Shown piece after piece: positions 9,670 to 18,412 of a DNA stretch of 64,000 nt; the stretch's first letter is position 1; each line of letters opens with the position of its first letter. Origin of the DNA: Mesobacillus subterraneus. Its GTDB lineage: Bacteria > Bacillota > Bacilli > Bacillales > Cytobacillaceae. The stretch covers positions 620,001 to 684,000 of the forward strand of contig NZ_CP129019.1 of the NCBI RefSeq assembly GCF_020524355.2, read 5' to 3'. The notes under the pieces were generated by a model. That model had not been told where the DNA came from. It worked only from the letters and a program-made list of their open reading frames with translations, and made no database searches. The position numbers and the translations under genes were made by a program.

Positions 9670-11565
9670 ATGTGTGGCTTTATCGGTTGTGTACATGAAA
9701 ATGCACAGGAATTCAGCAGCGATGATAAGCAGCTGTTTAAAAATATGAATGATATCATCACCCACCGCGGGCCTGATGATGATGGGTATTTTTATGATGA
9801 GCATATCCAGTTCGGCTTCCGCCGTTTGAGCATCATCGACCTTGAGGCTGGCCATCAGCCATTGACGTATGAGAATGAGCGCTACTGGATCATTTTCAAT
9901 GGAGAAATCTACAACTATCTTGAGCTTCGTGAAGAGTTGATTGAAGAAGGGCTTACCTTCGAAACTCATTCGGACACTGAAGTCATCATTGCCCTATACA
10001 GCTATTATAAAGAGCAGGCTGTTGACAAGCTGCGCGGGATGTTTGCGTTTGTCATCTGGGATAAACAGGAGCAGATTCTTTACGGCGCGCGTGACCATTT
10101 CGGCATCAAGCCATTTTTCTACTTTGAAGATGAGAATCGTACATTCTTCGGGTCTGAAAAAAAGAGTATTTTGCTAGCGCTTGAGAATGATGTTCTTGAT
10201 TACAAGGCACTGCAGCATTATTTGACTTATCAGTTCGTGCCAGAACCAAATACGATGTCTGAAGGCATTTATAAGCTTGAGCCAGGGCATTATTTTACAA
10301 AGAAAATCGGATCGCCGATGGAAATCAAGCGCTATTGGAAAGCGAGCTTCTCACCGATCCACAAGACTGAGGATGAATTCACGAAGGAGATCAGGGATGT
10401 CCTGTTTGAATCAGTGAAAATCCACATGCGCAGTGATGTGCCAGTTGGTTCTTTCCTTTCTGGCGGAATTGATTCCTCCATCATTGCATCGATTGCGAAG
10501 CAGTATCATCCTTCAATCAAGACATTCTCTGTTGGATTTGAACAGAATGGCTTCAGCGAGATTGATGTCGCTAAGGAAACGGCTGATAGACTCGGAGTTG
10601 AAAACATCAGCTATGTGATCAGTCCGCAGGAATATATGGATGAACTTCCGAAAATCATGTGGCATATGGATGACCCGCTTGCTGACCCGGCTGCTATACC
10701 TTTGTACTTTGTTGCCCGTGAAGCAAGGAAGCATGTAACGGTTGTCCTATCCGGAGAAGGCGCGGATGAATTGTTCGGCGGATACAATATCTACCGTGAA
10801 CCGCAGGACCTTGAAATGTTCAACAAGATTCCCCAGGTAGGGAAGTCGATGCTGAAGGGCATTTCGAAAATGATGCCAGAGGGTATGAGGGGCAAGAGCT
10901 TCATCGAACGCGGCGTGACGCCAATGGAAGAGCGTTACATTGGAAATGCGAAGATGTTCACTGAAAAAGAGAAGAGCGAACTGCTCCACGTTTATAATGG
11001 ACAGTATGATTACAGGGATATCACAAAGCCACTTTATCGCGAGAGCAGAGGCTACGACCCGGTTGATACAATGCAATATATTGATATCCACACTTGGATG
11101 CGCGGGGATATTTTATTGAAGGCTGATAAAATGACGATGGCTCATTCTTTGGAACTTCGTGTTCCATTCCTGGATAAGATTGTTTTCGAAACAGCTTCAA
11201 AGATCCCTACAAGCTTGAAAACAGCTAACAACACAACCAAGTACATTTTGCGTAAAGCGGCTGAAGGTGTTGTACCTGAACACGTCCTTACTCGCAAAAA
11301 GCTTGGCTTCCCAGTACCGATTCGCCACTGGCTGAAGAATGAAATGAACGAGTGGGCAAAGAACATCATCAAAGAAAGCAACACTGAGCATCTGATCAAT
11401 AAGTCGTACTTATTGAAGCTATTGGATGACCACTGCCAGAACAAGGCTGACAACAGCCGCAAAATCTGGACAGTGCTGATGTTCATGATGTGGCATGATG
11501 TTTATGTCGAAAAAAAATACTCCTTCCAGAAGGAGTATGAAGCTCAGAAAGTATTACAATCATAA
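9670..11565 (+). CDS. asnB: Asparagine synthetase (glutamine-hydrolysing)
   Basis: Makes asparagine from aspartate, glutamine and ATP. The start is fixed at ATG 9670 because the second residue must be the catalytic Cys of the class II glutaminase domain (MCGFIGCV); GAGAAGGTG lies upstream. This gives 631 aa, like B. subtilis AsnB. The N-terminal amidotransferase domain has ITHRGPDDDG; the C-terminal synthetase domain has the PP-loop LSGGIDSS near residue 258 and GEGADELFGGY. It stands between metK and a convergent peptidase gene, the same position as in B. subtilis. Confidence 0.97.
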   Translation: MCGFIGCVHENAQEFSSDDKQLFKNMNDIITHRGPDDDGYFYDEHIQFGFRRLSIIDLEAGHQPLTYENERYWIIFNGEIYNYLELREELIEEGLTFETHSDTEVIIALYSYYKEQAVDKLRGMFAFVIWDKQEQILYGARDHFGIKPFFYFEDENRTFFGSEKKSILLALENDVLDYKALQHYLTYQFVPEPNTMSEGIYKLEPGHYFTKKIGSPMEIKRYWKASFSPIHKTEDEFTKEIRDVLFESVKIHMRSDVPVGSFLSGGIDSSIIASIAKQYHPSIKTFSVGFEQNGFSEIDVAKETADRLGVENISYVISPQEYMDELPKIMWHMDDPLADPAAIPLYFVAREARKHVTVVLSGEGADELFGGYNIYREPQDLEMFNKIPQVGKSMLKGISKMMPEGMRGKSFIERGVTPMEERYIGNAKMFTEKEKSELLHVYNGQYDYRDITKPLYRESRGYDPVDTMQYIDIHTWMRGDILLKADKMTMAHSLELRVPFLDKIVFETASKIPTSLKTANNTTKYILRKAAEGVVPEHVLTRKKLGFPVPIRHWLKNEMNEWAKNIIKESNTEHLINKSYLLKLLDDHCQNKADNSRKIWTVLMFMMWHDVYVEKKYSFQKEYEAQKVLQS

Positions 11566-11568
11566 AAA

Positions 11569-12474
11569 TCAGGGAAGGTAGGTAACTGCTTGCCTTCCCA
11601 TCTGCACCCAGGCTTCCAAGAAGTCCTTTATGGGTGCTTTTTTATTTTTTTCACCAGTCAGCGGGTCGTTGAAATAAATGGAATTTCCATCATAGCCGGT
11701 AACCAAAACCGAATGCTCTTTCGTTGTTACCTTGACTTCCCCATTAGGTGTGTACCATGTTTGGAAAAAGCTGTCGTCCAATTTTTTATATTCAGTGTTC
11801 GTGATGATCCACACTGGCCGGTTATCTGATAAGTGGATTTTAAGTTCCTCAAATTCTGCACCGGTCAGGTCTTTTATTTTACCAGGAAGATATTGTTGTG
11901 CCAGTTCAGCAATCGGTTTGTGATAGACACCCAGTCCTGGTTGGGTATAGGTGTACATATTGCCGACAAATCCTTCATTAGGATCGCCGAAATAGATTTT
12001 GCCGTTGTTGAGCCGGAATTCAGCAGGGTTTTTCTTTACTTCACTGGCAAGTGTCAGCTTGTCCACTTGAACTCCCTGGTACTGCAGAAGCATGGCCAGG
12101 CTTGTGACTTCGCATCCTCTCGGGAGCTCAGGCATCTGCCAGATGACCGGGGCGTCGAGGAGTACCTCATTTTTTATAGGGATGATTTCAGGTTCGTATT
12201 TTTCTATGATTGCAGCTGCCTGTCGCGGTGTGCTTGGTTCAGGCTCATCAAGCCATTCCTTGACGTACTGGACAGCCTTTACGACATGTGAAGCCTGCTG
12301 ATTTTCAAGCAGGAAGGCCCCGGCTACCGATGTAAAAACAAGCAAGAACATCAAGATGGATTTTATCATGCTATTTTGATTTCGGATTAACAGAAAAAAC
12401 AAGACTAGCAGAGGTACAACAGCCGCCATTGATATATATAACATATCCACATCGATCACCTGTCCCGTCCGCAT
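11569..12474 (-). CDS. Membrane-anchored C39-like peptidase family protein
   Basis: Protein of up to 301 aa with two hydrophobic segments near the N-terminus (about residues 12-55) and an extracellular domain of the C39-like (papain-fold) type. The presumed catalytic Cys is in LPRGCEVTS near residue 138, and the His is in KEHSVLVTGYDG near 252, followed by an Asn/Asp region FNDPLTGE. These proteins may cleave or bind peptides at the cell surface; the substrate is unknown. A later start (MLYISMAA) is also possible. It converges with asnB with only 3 bp between stop codons. Confidence 0.75.
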   Translation of the reverse strand: MRTGQVIDVDMLYISMAAVVPLLVLFFLLIRNQNSMIKSILMFLLVFTSVAGAFLLENQQASHVVKAVQYVKEWLDEPEPSTPRQAAAIIEKYEPEIIPIKNEVLLDAPVIWQMPELPRGCEVTSLAMLLQYQGVQVDKLTLASEVKKNPAEFRLNNGKIYFGDPNEGFVGNMYTYTQPGLGVYHKPIAELAQQYLPGKIKDLTGAEFEELKIHLSDNRPVWIITNTEYKKLDDSFFQTWYTPNGEVKVTTKEHSVLVTGYDGNSIYFNDPLTGEKNKKAPIKDFLEAWVQMGRQAVTYLP

Positions 12475-12599
12475 ATTTTAAAAATTGCAGGGTATAATAT
12501 ATAAATTAATATCGGACTGATGCGGGAATTGTTTAATCAATCATTATTCTTTGTTTTGTAGGTTTTTATAGGAAATGAATAAATTTTTTGAACTAAGAT

Positions 12600-12838
12600 C
12601 AGTGTCTAGCTTCAGCGTCTAGCCCCTCGAGTCGCTTGTCTAGTTGCGCCTCCTAGAAACTCCGAAACTTCAACTCCGCCGTCAGAAGCAAAAAGCGCTT
12701 CTTTGTCGGAGTCTCCAGTTTCTGCGTTTCTGGGCAGTCGGCTACACATTTAGATTTCGGTCTGACCAATGAAGTCAAAGAACGACTTCACTGGTCAGCC
12801 CTCCAGCGCTTTTCGGGGCTGGTCAAGACGCTTGCGCT
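12600..12838 (+). repeat. Modular hairpin repeat element, copy 2
   Basis: Begins TGTCTAGCTTCAGCGTCTAG and ends GGGGCTGGTCAAGACGCTTGCG. It contains the GAAACTCCG...CGGAGTCTCC module and one GAAGTCAAAGAACGACTTC hairpin. Its right end overlaps the last codons of ytoA (minus strand). Together with 12475-12599, which holds no visible gene, it fills the gap between the C39 peptidase gene and ytoA. Confidence 0.8.
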
Positions 12839-13339
12839 TTTCTTATAATATTGTCCTTTTTCGGCATACTCTCTTGAGATTCGCTCCATGTCTCGAATGT
12901 CGTCTTCATTCAGCTCTCGGATGACCTTGGCTGGGCGTCCGAATGCAAGCGTGTTCGGCGGGATTTTTTTGCCTTGAGGGACAAGGCTGCCTGCTCCTAT
13001 GAAAGCACCTTCGCCAATTTCAGCCTGGTCAAGGATGATGGAGCCCATCCCAATCAATGCCTTTTTTCGGATGATACAGCTGTGGAGGACGACCTGGTGC
13101 CCAACTGTCACTTCATCCTCAAGTATTAAAGGGTTATTAGGGCTCTGATGGAGTACAGAGTTATCCTGTATATTCACTTTATTACCGATAATGGTGGGAG
13201 CAACATCGCCGCGGATCGAGGTGTTGAACCAGACGCTCGATTCCTCGCCGATTTCAACTTCACCGGTGATTGTTACATAATCTGCAATAAAAGCGGAATC
13301 CGCTATTTTAGGTGTCTTGCCTTTGTAAGGATACATCAT
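12788..13339 (-). CDS. ytoA: Gamma-carbonic anhydrase-like hexapeptide protein YtoA
   Basis: Left-handed beta-helix protein of the gamma-carbonic anhydrase/acetyltransferase-like family (trimer, metal at subunit interfaces). Hexapeptide repeats run through most of the 183 aa, and metal-ligand histidines are seen in DNSVLHQSP, VGHQVVLHS. ATG 13339 is chosen since TAGGAGTG lies 8 nt upstream. The C-terminus after GQYYKK (residues SASVLTSPEKRWRADQ) is encoded by repeat element copy 2, so the natural stop was probably replaced by the repeat insertion. Substrate and physiological role are not established. Confidence 0.88.
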   Translation of the reverse strand: MMYPYKGKTPKIADSAFIADYVTITGEVEIGEESSVWFNTSIRGDVAPTIIGNKVNIQDNSVLHQSPNNPLILEDEVTVGHQVVLHSCIIRKKALIGMGSIILDQAEIGEGAFIGAGSLVPQGKKIPPNTLAFGRPAKVIRELNEDDIRDMERISREYAEKGQYYKKSASVLTSPEKRWRADQ

Positions 13340-13454
13340 TGTATACACTCCTAAATAAAATAAGTTTAATTCAATGCTTTCATTTTTATTTTTAGTTAAT
13401 TATATATTATAGTTCTTTTAAAGAAAGAAAAAGTATTTGAGTGGGGGAATGGTC

Positions 13455-14258
13455 ATGTGGAAGTGGGAAGCTGACGGGGATGCTAAGGCTGTAATCGTTA
13501 TGATTCATGGTGCCCTCGAGCATCATAGGCGATACGGGTGGCTTATTGAAGCTTGGCGCTCGTCTGGATTTCATGTCATTATGGGTGATTTGCCTGGACA
13601 GGGATTGACTACAAGAGCAAACCGTGGCCATATTGATTCATTTGATGAATATATTTTGGAAGTAAAAGAATGGGTTGAGGCAGCATATGAATTTGACCTG
13701 CCGGTGTTCTTGCTCGGGCATAGCATGGGAGGCCTTGTAGCGATCCGCATGCTGCAAGAGGAACGTGTAGAGATTGCCGGACTCATTCTTTCATCGCCAT
13801 GCCTAGGCTTGGTCAATTATCCTTCGAAAATGCTGGATATGCTTTCGCACGGCTTGAATGTACTAGTACCTTCAATGCGGATGTCGCCAGGCCTGACGGT
13901 TGAAATGGCAACAAGGAATGAGGACGTAAGGGCTGTTGATGCAAATGACTCACTCTACATCACCAAGGTTTCCATCCGCTGGTATCGGGAGCTTGTCGCA
14001 GCAATGGAGCAAGCCTTTGAAAACATGGGTAAAGTCCAGGACGTTCCCACACTGCTTGTGCAGGCCGGAGACGATAAGATTGTCGATAAACGTTCTGTCA
14101 AAGAATGGTTCAACAATGCTCCGCTGTCAGAAAAAAGATATAAAGAATGGCCCCATTGCTATCATGAAGTGTTCAACGAACCTGAACGCGAAGAGGTTTT
14201 TGACTATGCACATGATTTTGTCATCAGCCAGCTGAAGGCAATTGGATATGTTTATTAG
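13455..14258 (+). CDS. ytpA: Alpha/beta hydrolase, lysophospholipase YtpA
   Basis: Serine hydrolase of 267 aa; the B. subtilis homologue YtpA is a lysophospholipase/phospholipase implicated in making the phospholipid antibiotic bacilysocin. Visible: oxyanion loop VMIHGALEH near residue 20, nucleophile elbow GHSMGG near 90, acid in QAGDDKIVD near 205, catalytic His in WPHCYHEVFNE near 238. ATG 13455 (MWKWEAD) follows GTGGGGGAA; an in-frame TTG at 13437 is the alternative. It pairs with ytpB directly downstream, as in B. subtilis. Confidence 0.9.
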   Translation: MWKWEADGDAKAVIVMIHGALEHHRRYGWLIEAWRSSGFHVIMGDLPGQGLTTRANRGHIDSFDEYILEVKEWVEAAYEFDLPVFLLGHSMGGLVAIRMLQEERVEIAGLILSSPCLGLVNYPSKMLDMLSHGLNVLVPSMRMSPGLTVEMATRNEDVRAVDANDSLYITKVSIRWYRELVAAMEQAFENMGKVQDVPTLLVQAGDDKIVDKRSVKEWFNNAPLSEKRYKEWPHCYHEVFNEPEREEVFDYAHDFVISQLKAIGYVY

Positions 14259-14294
14259 TGTTGGTTTTTCCATGGAAAGGATGAAGGTGTATAC

Positions 14295-15389
14295 ATGTTG
14301 ATCCCATCAATGCCAATCAGTTTAATGTTTCGTGTATACAAACAAGTTCTGCCTCAAGTACACAGGGAGCTGGGGTATTGGAAGAGCAGGGCAGAGGAAA
14401 TCCCGAACCCGGAATTAAGGAAACAGGCCCTGGCCAGTATCGAGCATAAAACCTTCCATTGTGAAGGTGGCTCGATTTTGAGCCTGACCGCGAAAAAGAA
14501 TTACAAAAAAGCGATTCGTTTCATAGTCGCTTATCAGACAATCAGTGATTACCTTGATAATCTTTGTGACCGCAGTACATCACTCGATCCTGCCGATTTC
14601 GCTGCATTGCATGAATCAATGGCAGACGCTTTGAATCCAGATCGACAATTGAAAAATTACTATCGGGAGCGGGAAGACCAGAATGACGGAGGATATCTCA
14701 TTGAGCTCGTGACGGTCTGCCGGGAAGTTCTGTTAGAGCTGGATCACTACAAGTGTATCCAACTGCATTTGAGCGAGCTTTGTAATTATTATTGTGATTT
14801 GCAGATACACAAGCATGTAGAAGTCAAGGACCGTGTACCACGGCTGCAAACGTGGTTCGACGGTCACCGTGAAAATATTCCGGACATGGAGTGGTATGAA
14901 TTCTCAGCGTGCACCGGCTCGACGCTAGGGATCTTTTGTCTCGTATCCTACGCGCTTCGCGATGATTTTAAGCCCGAATATGCCGACAGCATTCGCAGCG
15001 GATATTTCCCTTACATACAAGGCCTTCACATCCTGCTCGACTATTTCATCGACCAGGAAGAGGACTTCGAAGGCGGCGATTTGAACTTTTGTTTTTATTA
15101 TAAAAATGAAGAAGCTTTGTTTGACCGCCTGAGGCACTTTGTTGAAAATGCGGATCATCATACAGCCAAATTGCCACATCGCAAATTCCACAAACTCATT
15201 AATCGAGGTTTGCTCGGCGTTTATCTGTCCGATGAAAAAGTAAGGCGCCAGGAAAGAATCCGGAAGCTTGCCAAGGAAATGATCAAGACAGCCGGACCTG
15301 TTAGCTACTTCTTTTATATTAATGGACGAGCTTATCGGTCATTGCAGAAATGGGTGCCTTCGGGAGTGGTTAAGGCGTTTATTAAATAG
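14295..15389 (+). CDS. ytpB: Tetraprenyl-beta-curcumene synthase-like protein YtpB (DUF2600)
   Basis: Protein of 364 aa of the DUF2600 family. The B. subtilis homologue YtpB cyclises tetraprenyl diphosphate to tetraprenyl-beta-curcumene, a C35 terpene of spores and membranes. The sequence is mainly helical and has Asp-rich stretches DYLDNLCD near residue 86 and DYFIDQEEDFEGGD near 250, consistent with diphosphate/Mg binding. It follows ytpA by 36 bp in one transcript and ends at a strong terminator, immediately followed by a tandem palindromic array. Confidence 0.9.
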   Translation: MLIPSMPISLMFRVYKQVLPQVHRELGYWKSRAEEIPNPELRKQALASIEHKTFHCEGGSILSLTAKKNYKKAIRFIVAYQTISDYLDNLCDRSTSLDPADFAALHESMADALNPDRQLKNYYREREDQNDGGYLIELVTVCREVLLELDHYKCIQLHLSELCNYYCDLQIHKHVEVKDRVPRLQTWFDGHRENIPDMEWYEFSACTGSTLGIFCLVSYALRDDFKPEYADSIRSGYFPYIQGLHILLDYFIDQEEDFEGGDLNFCFYYKNEEALFDRLRHFVENADHHTAKLPHRKFHKLINRGLLGVYLSDEKVRRQERIRKLAKEMIKTAGPVSYFFYINGRAYRSLQKWVPSGVVKAFIK

Positions 15390-15393
15390 ATTG

Positions 15394-15425
15394 CAGCCAG
15401 GGGAAAAAGACCTGGCTGTTTTTTT
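15394..15425 (+). terminator. Terminator after ytpB
   Basis: CAGCCAGG, loop of 9 nt, CCTGGCTG and seven T. The T-tract ends exactly where the 52-bp array begins. Confidence 0.9.
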
Positions 15426-15803
15426 GATGACGGACAGATATCTTGAGGAATCCCCAAAAAATGTCCGTCATCAAGGCGATGACGGACAGAAATTCTGAGG
15501 AATCCCAAAAAAGTGTCCGTCATGAGGGCGATGACGGACAGAAATCATAGGAATTCTCGAAAAAATGTCCGTCATGAGGGCGATGACGGACAGAAATCGT
15601 GGAAATTCTCGAAAAAATGTCCGTCATCAAGGCGATGAAGGACAGAAATCTTGAGGAATCTCGAAAAAATGTCCGTCATGAGGGCGATGACGGACAGAAA
15701 TCATAGGAATTCTCGAAAAAGTGTCCGTCACGAGGGCGATGACGGACAGAAATCGTGGAAATTCTCGAAAAAATGTCCGTCATCAAGGCGATGAAGGACA
15801 GAG
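15426..15803. repeat. Tandem palindromic array, 52-bp period (GTCCGTCAT family)
   Basis: TGTCCGTCA occurs at 15462, 15514, 15566, 15618, 15670, 15722 and 15774, exactly 52 bp apart. Each unit holds a hairpin GTCCGTCAT, 7 nt, ATGACGGAC, joined by an A-rich linker (AGAAATC...CTCGAAAAAA). Linker variants repeat in order (ATAGGAA, GTGGAAA, TTGAGGA), which indicates block duplication. It lies between the convergent ytpB and ytqB genes. Confidence 0.9.
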
Positions 15804-15853
15804 TACCTAAGTAATATCAAAAAGTGTTCCTAGAAAAGTTAAGTCAATAGCCA

Positions 15854-16432
15854 TCATCTCTTCTCAATCGCAATAATAAATGGCGGATTGTTCTTCTGAT
15901 TCAGAAATTTATATTCCAATACATGTGCGATATTTTGATCCAGTGATTTTACATAACGCAATAAGTACTCCCGTTCGACCTTGCCTTCGGGATGTCCGTG
16001 GTAGATCACGATGACGATGATGCCTTCTGGGGCTATGATTTCTAGCAGCTGGTCGATGGCCGAGAGGGTTGTCTCGGGGACAGTGACGATGTCCTTATCA
16101 CCACCGGGAAGATAGCCTAGGTTGAAAACGGCACCGGTAATTTTTCCAAAGTGCAAAGGCGGAATGCATTCGGTGATGTTTTCATGCCCGGTATGGAACA
16201 GTGTAACCTGATCCTGCAAATCATGTTCGCGAAGCTTCGTTTTGCAGGACATGAGCGCATCATCCTGAATATCAAAGCCGTAAATCCTGCCGGCAGGTCC
16301 GACAAGATTGGCTAAAAATAATGTATCATGCCCGTTGCCAACTGTAGCATCGACAGCGATATCGCCTGGCTGCACGGCAGTTTCAAGAAGGTTCCTGGCA
16401 AATGGCAGGATCCGTTCAAGCTTCATTTTCAA
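15854..16432 (-). CDS. mnmM: tRNA methyltransferase MnmM (YtqB)
   Basis: SAM-dependent methyltransferase of the rRNA_methylase/YtqB family, 192 aa. In B. subtilis this protein (MnmM) completes mnm5s2U at the wobble position of tRNAs. The SAM site is seen in AVDATVGNGHDTLFLA near residue 30 and GFDIQDDA near 52; the family motif FNLGYLPGG is near residue 103 and YHGHPEG near 145. Its start overlaps the end of ytqA by 17 nt, so the two are co-translated on the minus strand. Confidence 0.9.
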   Translation of the reverse strand: MKMKLERILPFARNLLETAVQPGDIAVDATVGNGHDTLFLANLVGPAGRIYGFDIQDDALMSCKTKLREHDLQDQVTLFHTGHENITECIPPLHFGKITGAVFNLGYLPGGDKDIVTVPETTLSAIDQLLEIIAPEGIIVIVIYHGHPEGKVEREYLLRYVKSLDQNIAHVLEYKFLNQKNNPPFIIAIEKR

Positions 16433-17390
16433 TCACCACTTTTTTTCCAGTGTAAAATTTCCCCTGCCAGCTGTCGCGATGCTTTAATTCTTTGTCAATC
16501 GCGTTCAGTACTTCCCATTTATTGACGCTCCACATTGGACCGACCATCAGCTCGATCGGACCATCTCCGGTAATCCGGTGGATGATCATTTCAGGAGGCA
16601 GGATCTCCAACTGGTCACAAACTAATTTTACATAGTCCTCAAAGCTAAGGAATTCAAGCAATCCTTTTTCATATTGCTTGACCATCGGCGTGCCCTTCAG
16701 TAAATGCAGAAGATGGATTTTGATTCCCTGAACATCAAGCTTAGCGACTTCTTGAGCTGTTTCCATCATCATTTCAGGGGTTTCCAGCGGCAGTCCGTTG
16801 ATGATATGGGAGCAAACCCTGATGCCATGCTTTCTGAGCTTGTCCACACCTTCTTTGTACACAGCATAATCATGGGCCCGGTTGATTATATTGGCTGTTT
16901 TTTCATGGACCGTCTGAAGTCCAAGCTCTACCCATAAATACGTTCGCTCGTTTAGCTCAGCCAGGTATTCCACGACATCGTCAGGCAGGCAGTCCGGTCT
17001 CGTTGCAATTGAGAGTCCGACAACGCCTTTTTCATTCAGAACGGTTTCGTATTTCTCCCGCAGCACCTCGACTGGCGCGTGTGTATTGGTGAAAGCCTGG
17101 AAATAGGCCATGTATTTACCGTCTTTCCACTTAGAATGCATTTTTTCTTTTATCTTTGCGAACTGTGTGCCGAGATCTTCTACTCTGTCACCGGCGAAAT
17201 CTCCTGAACCAGCTGCGCTGCAAAATGTGCAGCCACCGTGGGCTACAGTGCCGTCACGGTTCGGGCAATCAAATCCGCCATCAAGTGCAACCTTGAAAAC
17301 CTTATGGCTAAAATGGTTGCGCAGATGGTAATTCCAAGTATGATACCTTTTATCGTCTGTTGCATAGTGAAAAGGGTTGGTCTGTTTCAT
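16416..17390 (-). CDS. ytqA: Radical SAM protein YtqA (TIGR01212 family)
   Basis: Radical SAM enzyme of 324 aa in the uncharacterised YtqA/YhcC family. The cluster ligands appear in DCPNRDGTVAHGGCTFC: the last two Cys of the core are spaced as CTFC, with an earlier Cys. A TIM-barrel body follows, with the SAM-contact region LSIATRPDCLP near residue 125 and VELGLQTVHE near 155. It is the first gene of the ytqA-ytqB pair, which suggests a role in RNA modification, but that is inference. The exact reaction is not known. Confidence 0.88.
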   Translation of the reverse strand: MKQTNPFHYATDDKRYHTWNYHLRNHFSHKVFKVALDGGFDCPNRDGTVAHGGCTFCSAAGSGDFAGDRVEDLGTQFAKIKEKMHSKWKDGKYMAYFQAFTNTHAPVEVLREKYETVLNEKGVVGLSIATRPDCLPDDVVEYLAELNERTYLWVELGLQTVHEKTANIINRAHDYAVYKEGVDKLRKHGIRVCSHIINGLPLETPEMMMETAQEVAKLDVQGIKIHLLHLLKGTPMVKQYEKGLLEFLSFEDYVKLVCDQLEILPPEMIIHRITGDGPIELMVGPMWSVNKWEVLNAIDKELKHRDSWQGKFYTGKKVVIENEA

Positions 17391-17604
17391 GCCAGAAACC
17401 TCCTAAAGCCTGTCTGTCAAAAAAATTAATAATAAAAATTGTACCATTTAAAAAACGTGAATCCAATTGCAAAAAGATTACAATGTATACCGAATACAAT
17501 TGGCATCATTAAACATTGGCAAAATCGTGATAGGAAAATGTATTGTGAACAAAATAAAGAAGAAGCAGACTTTGCTTCAGCATCAAGTAAAGGAGGGGCT
17601 ACAA

Positions 17605-17868
17605 TTGGCTACACGTCAATCGGTTGACCAGTTACTTCAGCAATGTGAGGATGCAATCAATCTGGCCCAGGATCAATACAAGAATGCCGCTACTCAGGAA
17701 CATTATAATGATGGCAATTACACCAATGCACTGCAGGCGCTTGAGGAAGCATATAATGATCTGGCCAAGCTTTCCTTCAGCGCAAATTCCCAGCAGCGTG
17801 AACAACTGCACAGAATGAGGCTTCAGCTTCAGCAAGTCCAAAACAATATGATTTTGCTTGATCATTAA
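17605..17868 (+). CDS. ytzC: Conserved hypothetical protein YtzC
   Basis: Small helical protein of 87 aa, starting at TTG 17605 (MATRQSVDQ) behind AGGAGGGG. It is rich in Gln, Asn and Leu and looks like a two-helix coiled coil (residues 5-80), without membrane segment or catalytic motif. It resembles YtzC of B. subtilis, which sits next to ytqA there too. Function unknown. It is followed after 17 bp by a second small gene sharing the terminator. Confidence 0.75.
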   Translation: MATRQSVDQLLQQCEDAINLAQDQYKNAATQEHYNDGNYTNALQALEEAYNDLAKLSFSANSQQREQLHRMRLQLQQVQNNMILLDH

Positions 17869-17885
17869 ACAGGAGGGAAAATATC

Positions 17886-18065
17886 TTGAAAAAACGCTCA
17901 AAGCAGAACAATCCTGAACAAAAAACGCGCAATGGCATCAATAACCAGGATCTTGAGCTTGGAATGGACCAGAATCCGGTAAAAGAAGCGAAGAAAAGAT
18001 ATGAAAAAAGCGGTGGACAGCCCGTAAAATCAAAATTTCATCCTGAACCAGGGCAATCTTCATAA
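17886..18065 (+). CDS. Small basic protein of 59 aa, unknown (possible spore protein)
   Basis: TTG 17886 is preceded by CAGGAGGGAAAA, and the frame ends at TAA 18063-18065. The 59 residues are very polar and basic (starts KKRSKQNNPEQK, contains NQDLELGMDQNPVKEA and ends KFHPEPGQSS), with no hydrophobic core. Such composition resembles minor small acid-soluble spore proteins, but I cannot assign it to one. Good ribosome site, tight spacing to ytzC and an immediate terminator support a real gene. Confidence 0.65.
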   Translation: MKKRSKQNNPEQKTRNGINNQDLELGMDQNPVKEAKKRYEKSGGQPVKSKFHPEPGQSS

Positions 18066-18076
18066 ATTTGTAACAC

Positions 18077-18107
18077 CCTCACTTCTCAACAGAAGTGAGG
18101 TTTTTTT
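18077..18107 (+). terminator. Terminator after the ytzC pair
   Basis: CCTCACTTCT, loop CAAC, AGAAGTGAGG and seven T. Confidence 0.92.
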
Positions 18108-18139
18108 ATGCCAGTTTCAAAATGAATTTTTTTCCTTCG

Positions 18140-18182
18140 CCAATTGTCCAGCTTGGGGCTGACCAGGCGCTTGCTCTTTTCT
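18140..18182 (+). repeat. Short remnant of the modular repeat element
   Basis: GTCCAGCTTGGGGCTGACCAGGCGCTTGC matches the right end of the large copies, with part of the left end. It looks like a minimal or deleted copy in the leader of the ccm-nrf cluster. Confidence 0.6.
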
Positions 18183-18228
18183 TCCAAATACCCCCCGTTC
18201 ACAAATCGGATAAAACTGGCTAAAATTC

Positions 18229-18244
18229 CGTGATGTATATCACA
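18229..18244. promoter_or_regulatory. FNR/CRP-type palindrome, distal site
   Basis: CGTGATGTATATCACA matches TGTGA-N6-TCACA with one mismatch. It lies about 170 bp upstream of the first ccm gene and would place the cytochrome/nitrite reductase cluster under oxygen control. Confidence 0.6.
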
Positions 18245-18365
18245 GAATGAGGGCTTTTAGAAATGGTTTAAATAAGGTAGAAGAAAATGAAGCTTGAAGG
18301 ATATAAAGTTTCATTTTGAATAAAACCTTAGGAAAATAAATCGACATTTTCATTGTAAATAATCT

Positions 18366-18381
18366 TGTGAAGATATTCACG
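18366..18381. promoter_or_regulatory. FNR/CRP-type palindrome, proximal site
   Basis: TGTGAAGATATTCACG matches TGTGA-N6-TCACA with one mismatch, 32 bp upstream of the first start codon of the cluster. Two such sites in one leader support control by Fnr or a close relative. I see no clear sigma-A promoter between them. Confidence 0.6.
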
Positions 18382-18412
18382 AATTTGTCACATATAGAAA
18401 GGAGCCATTCAA

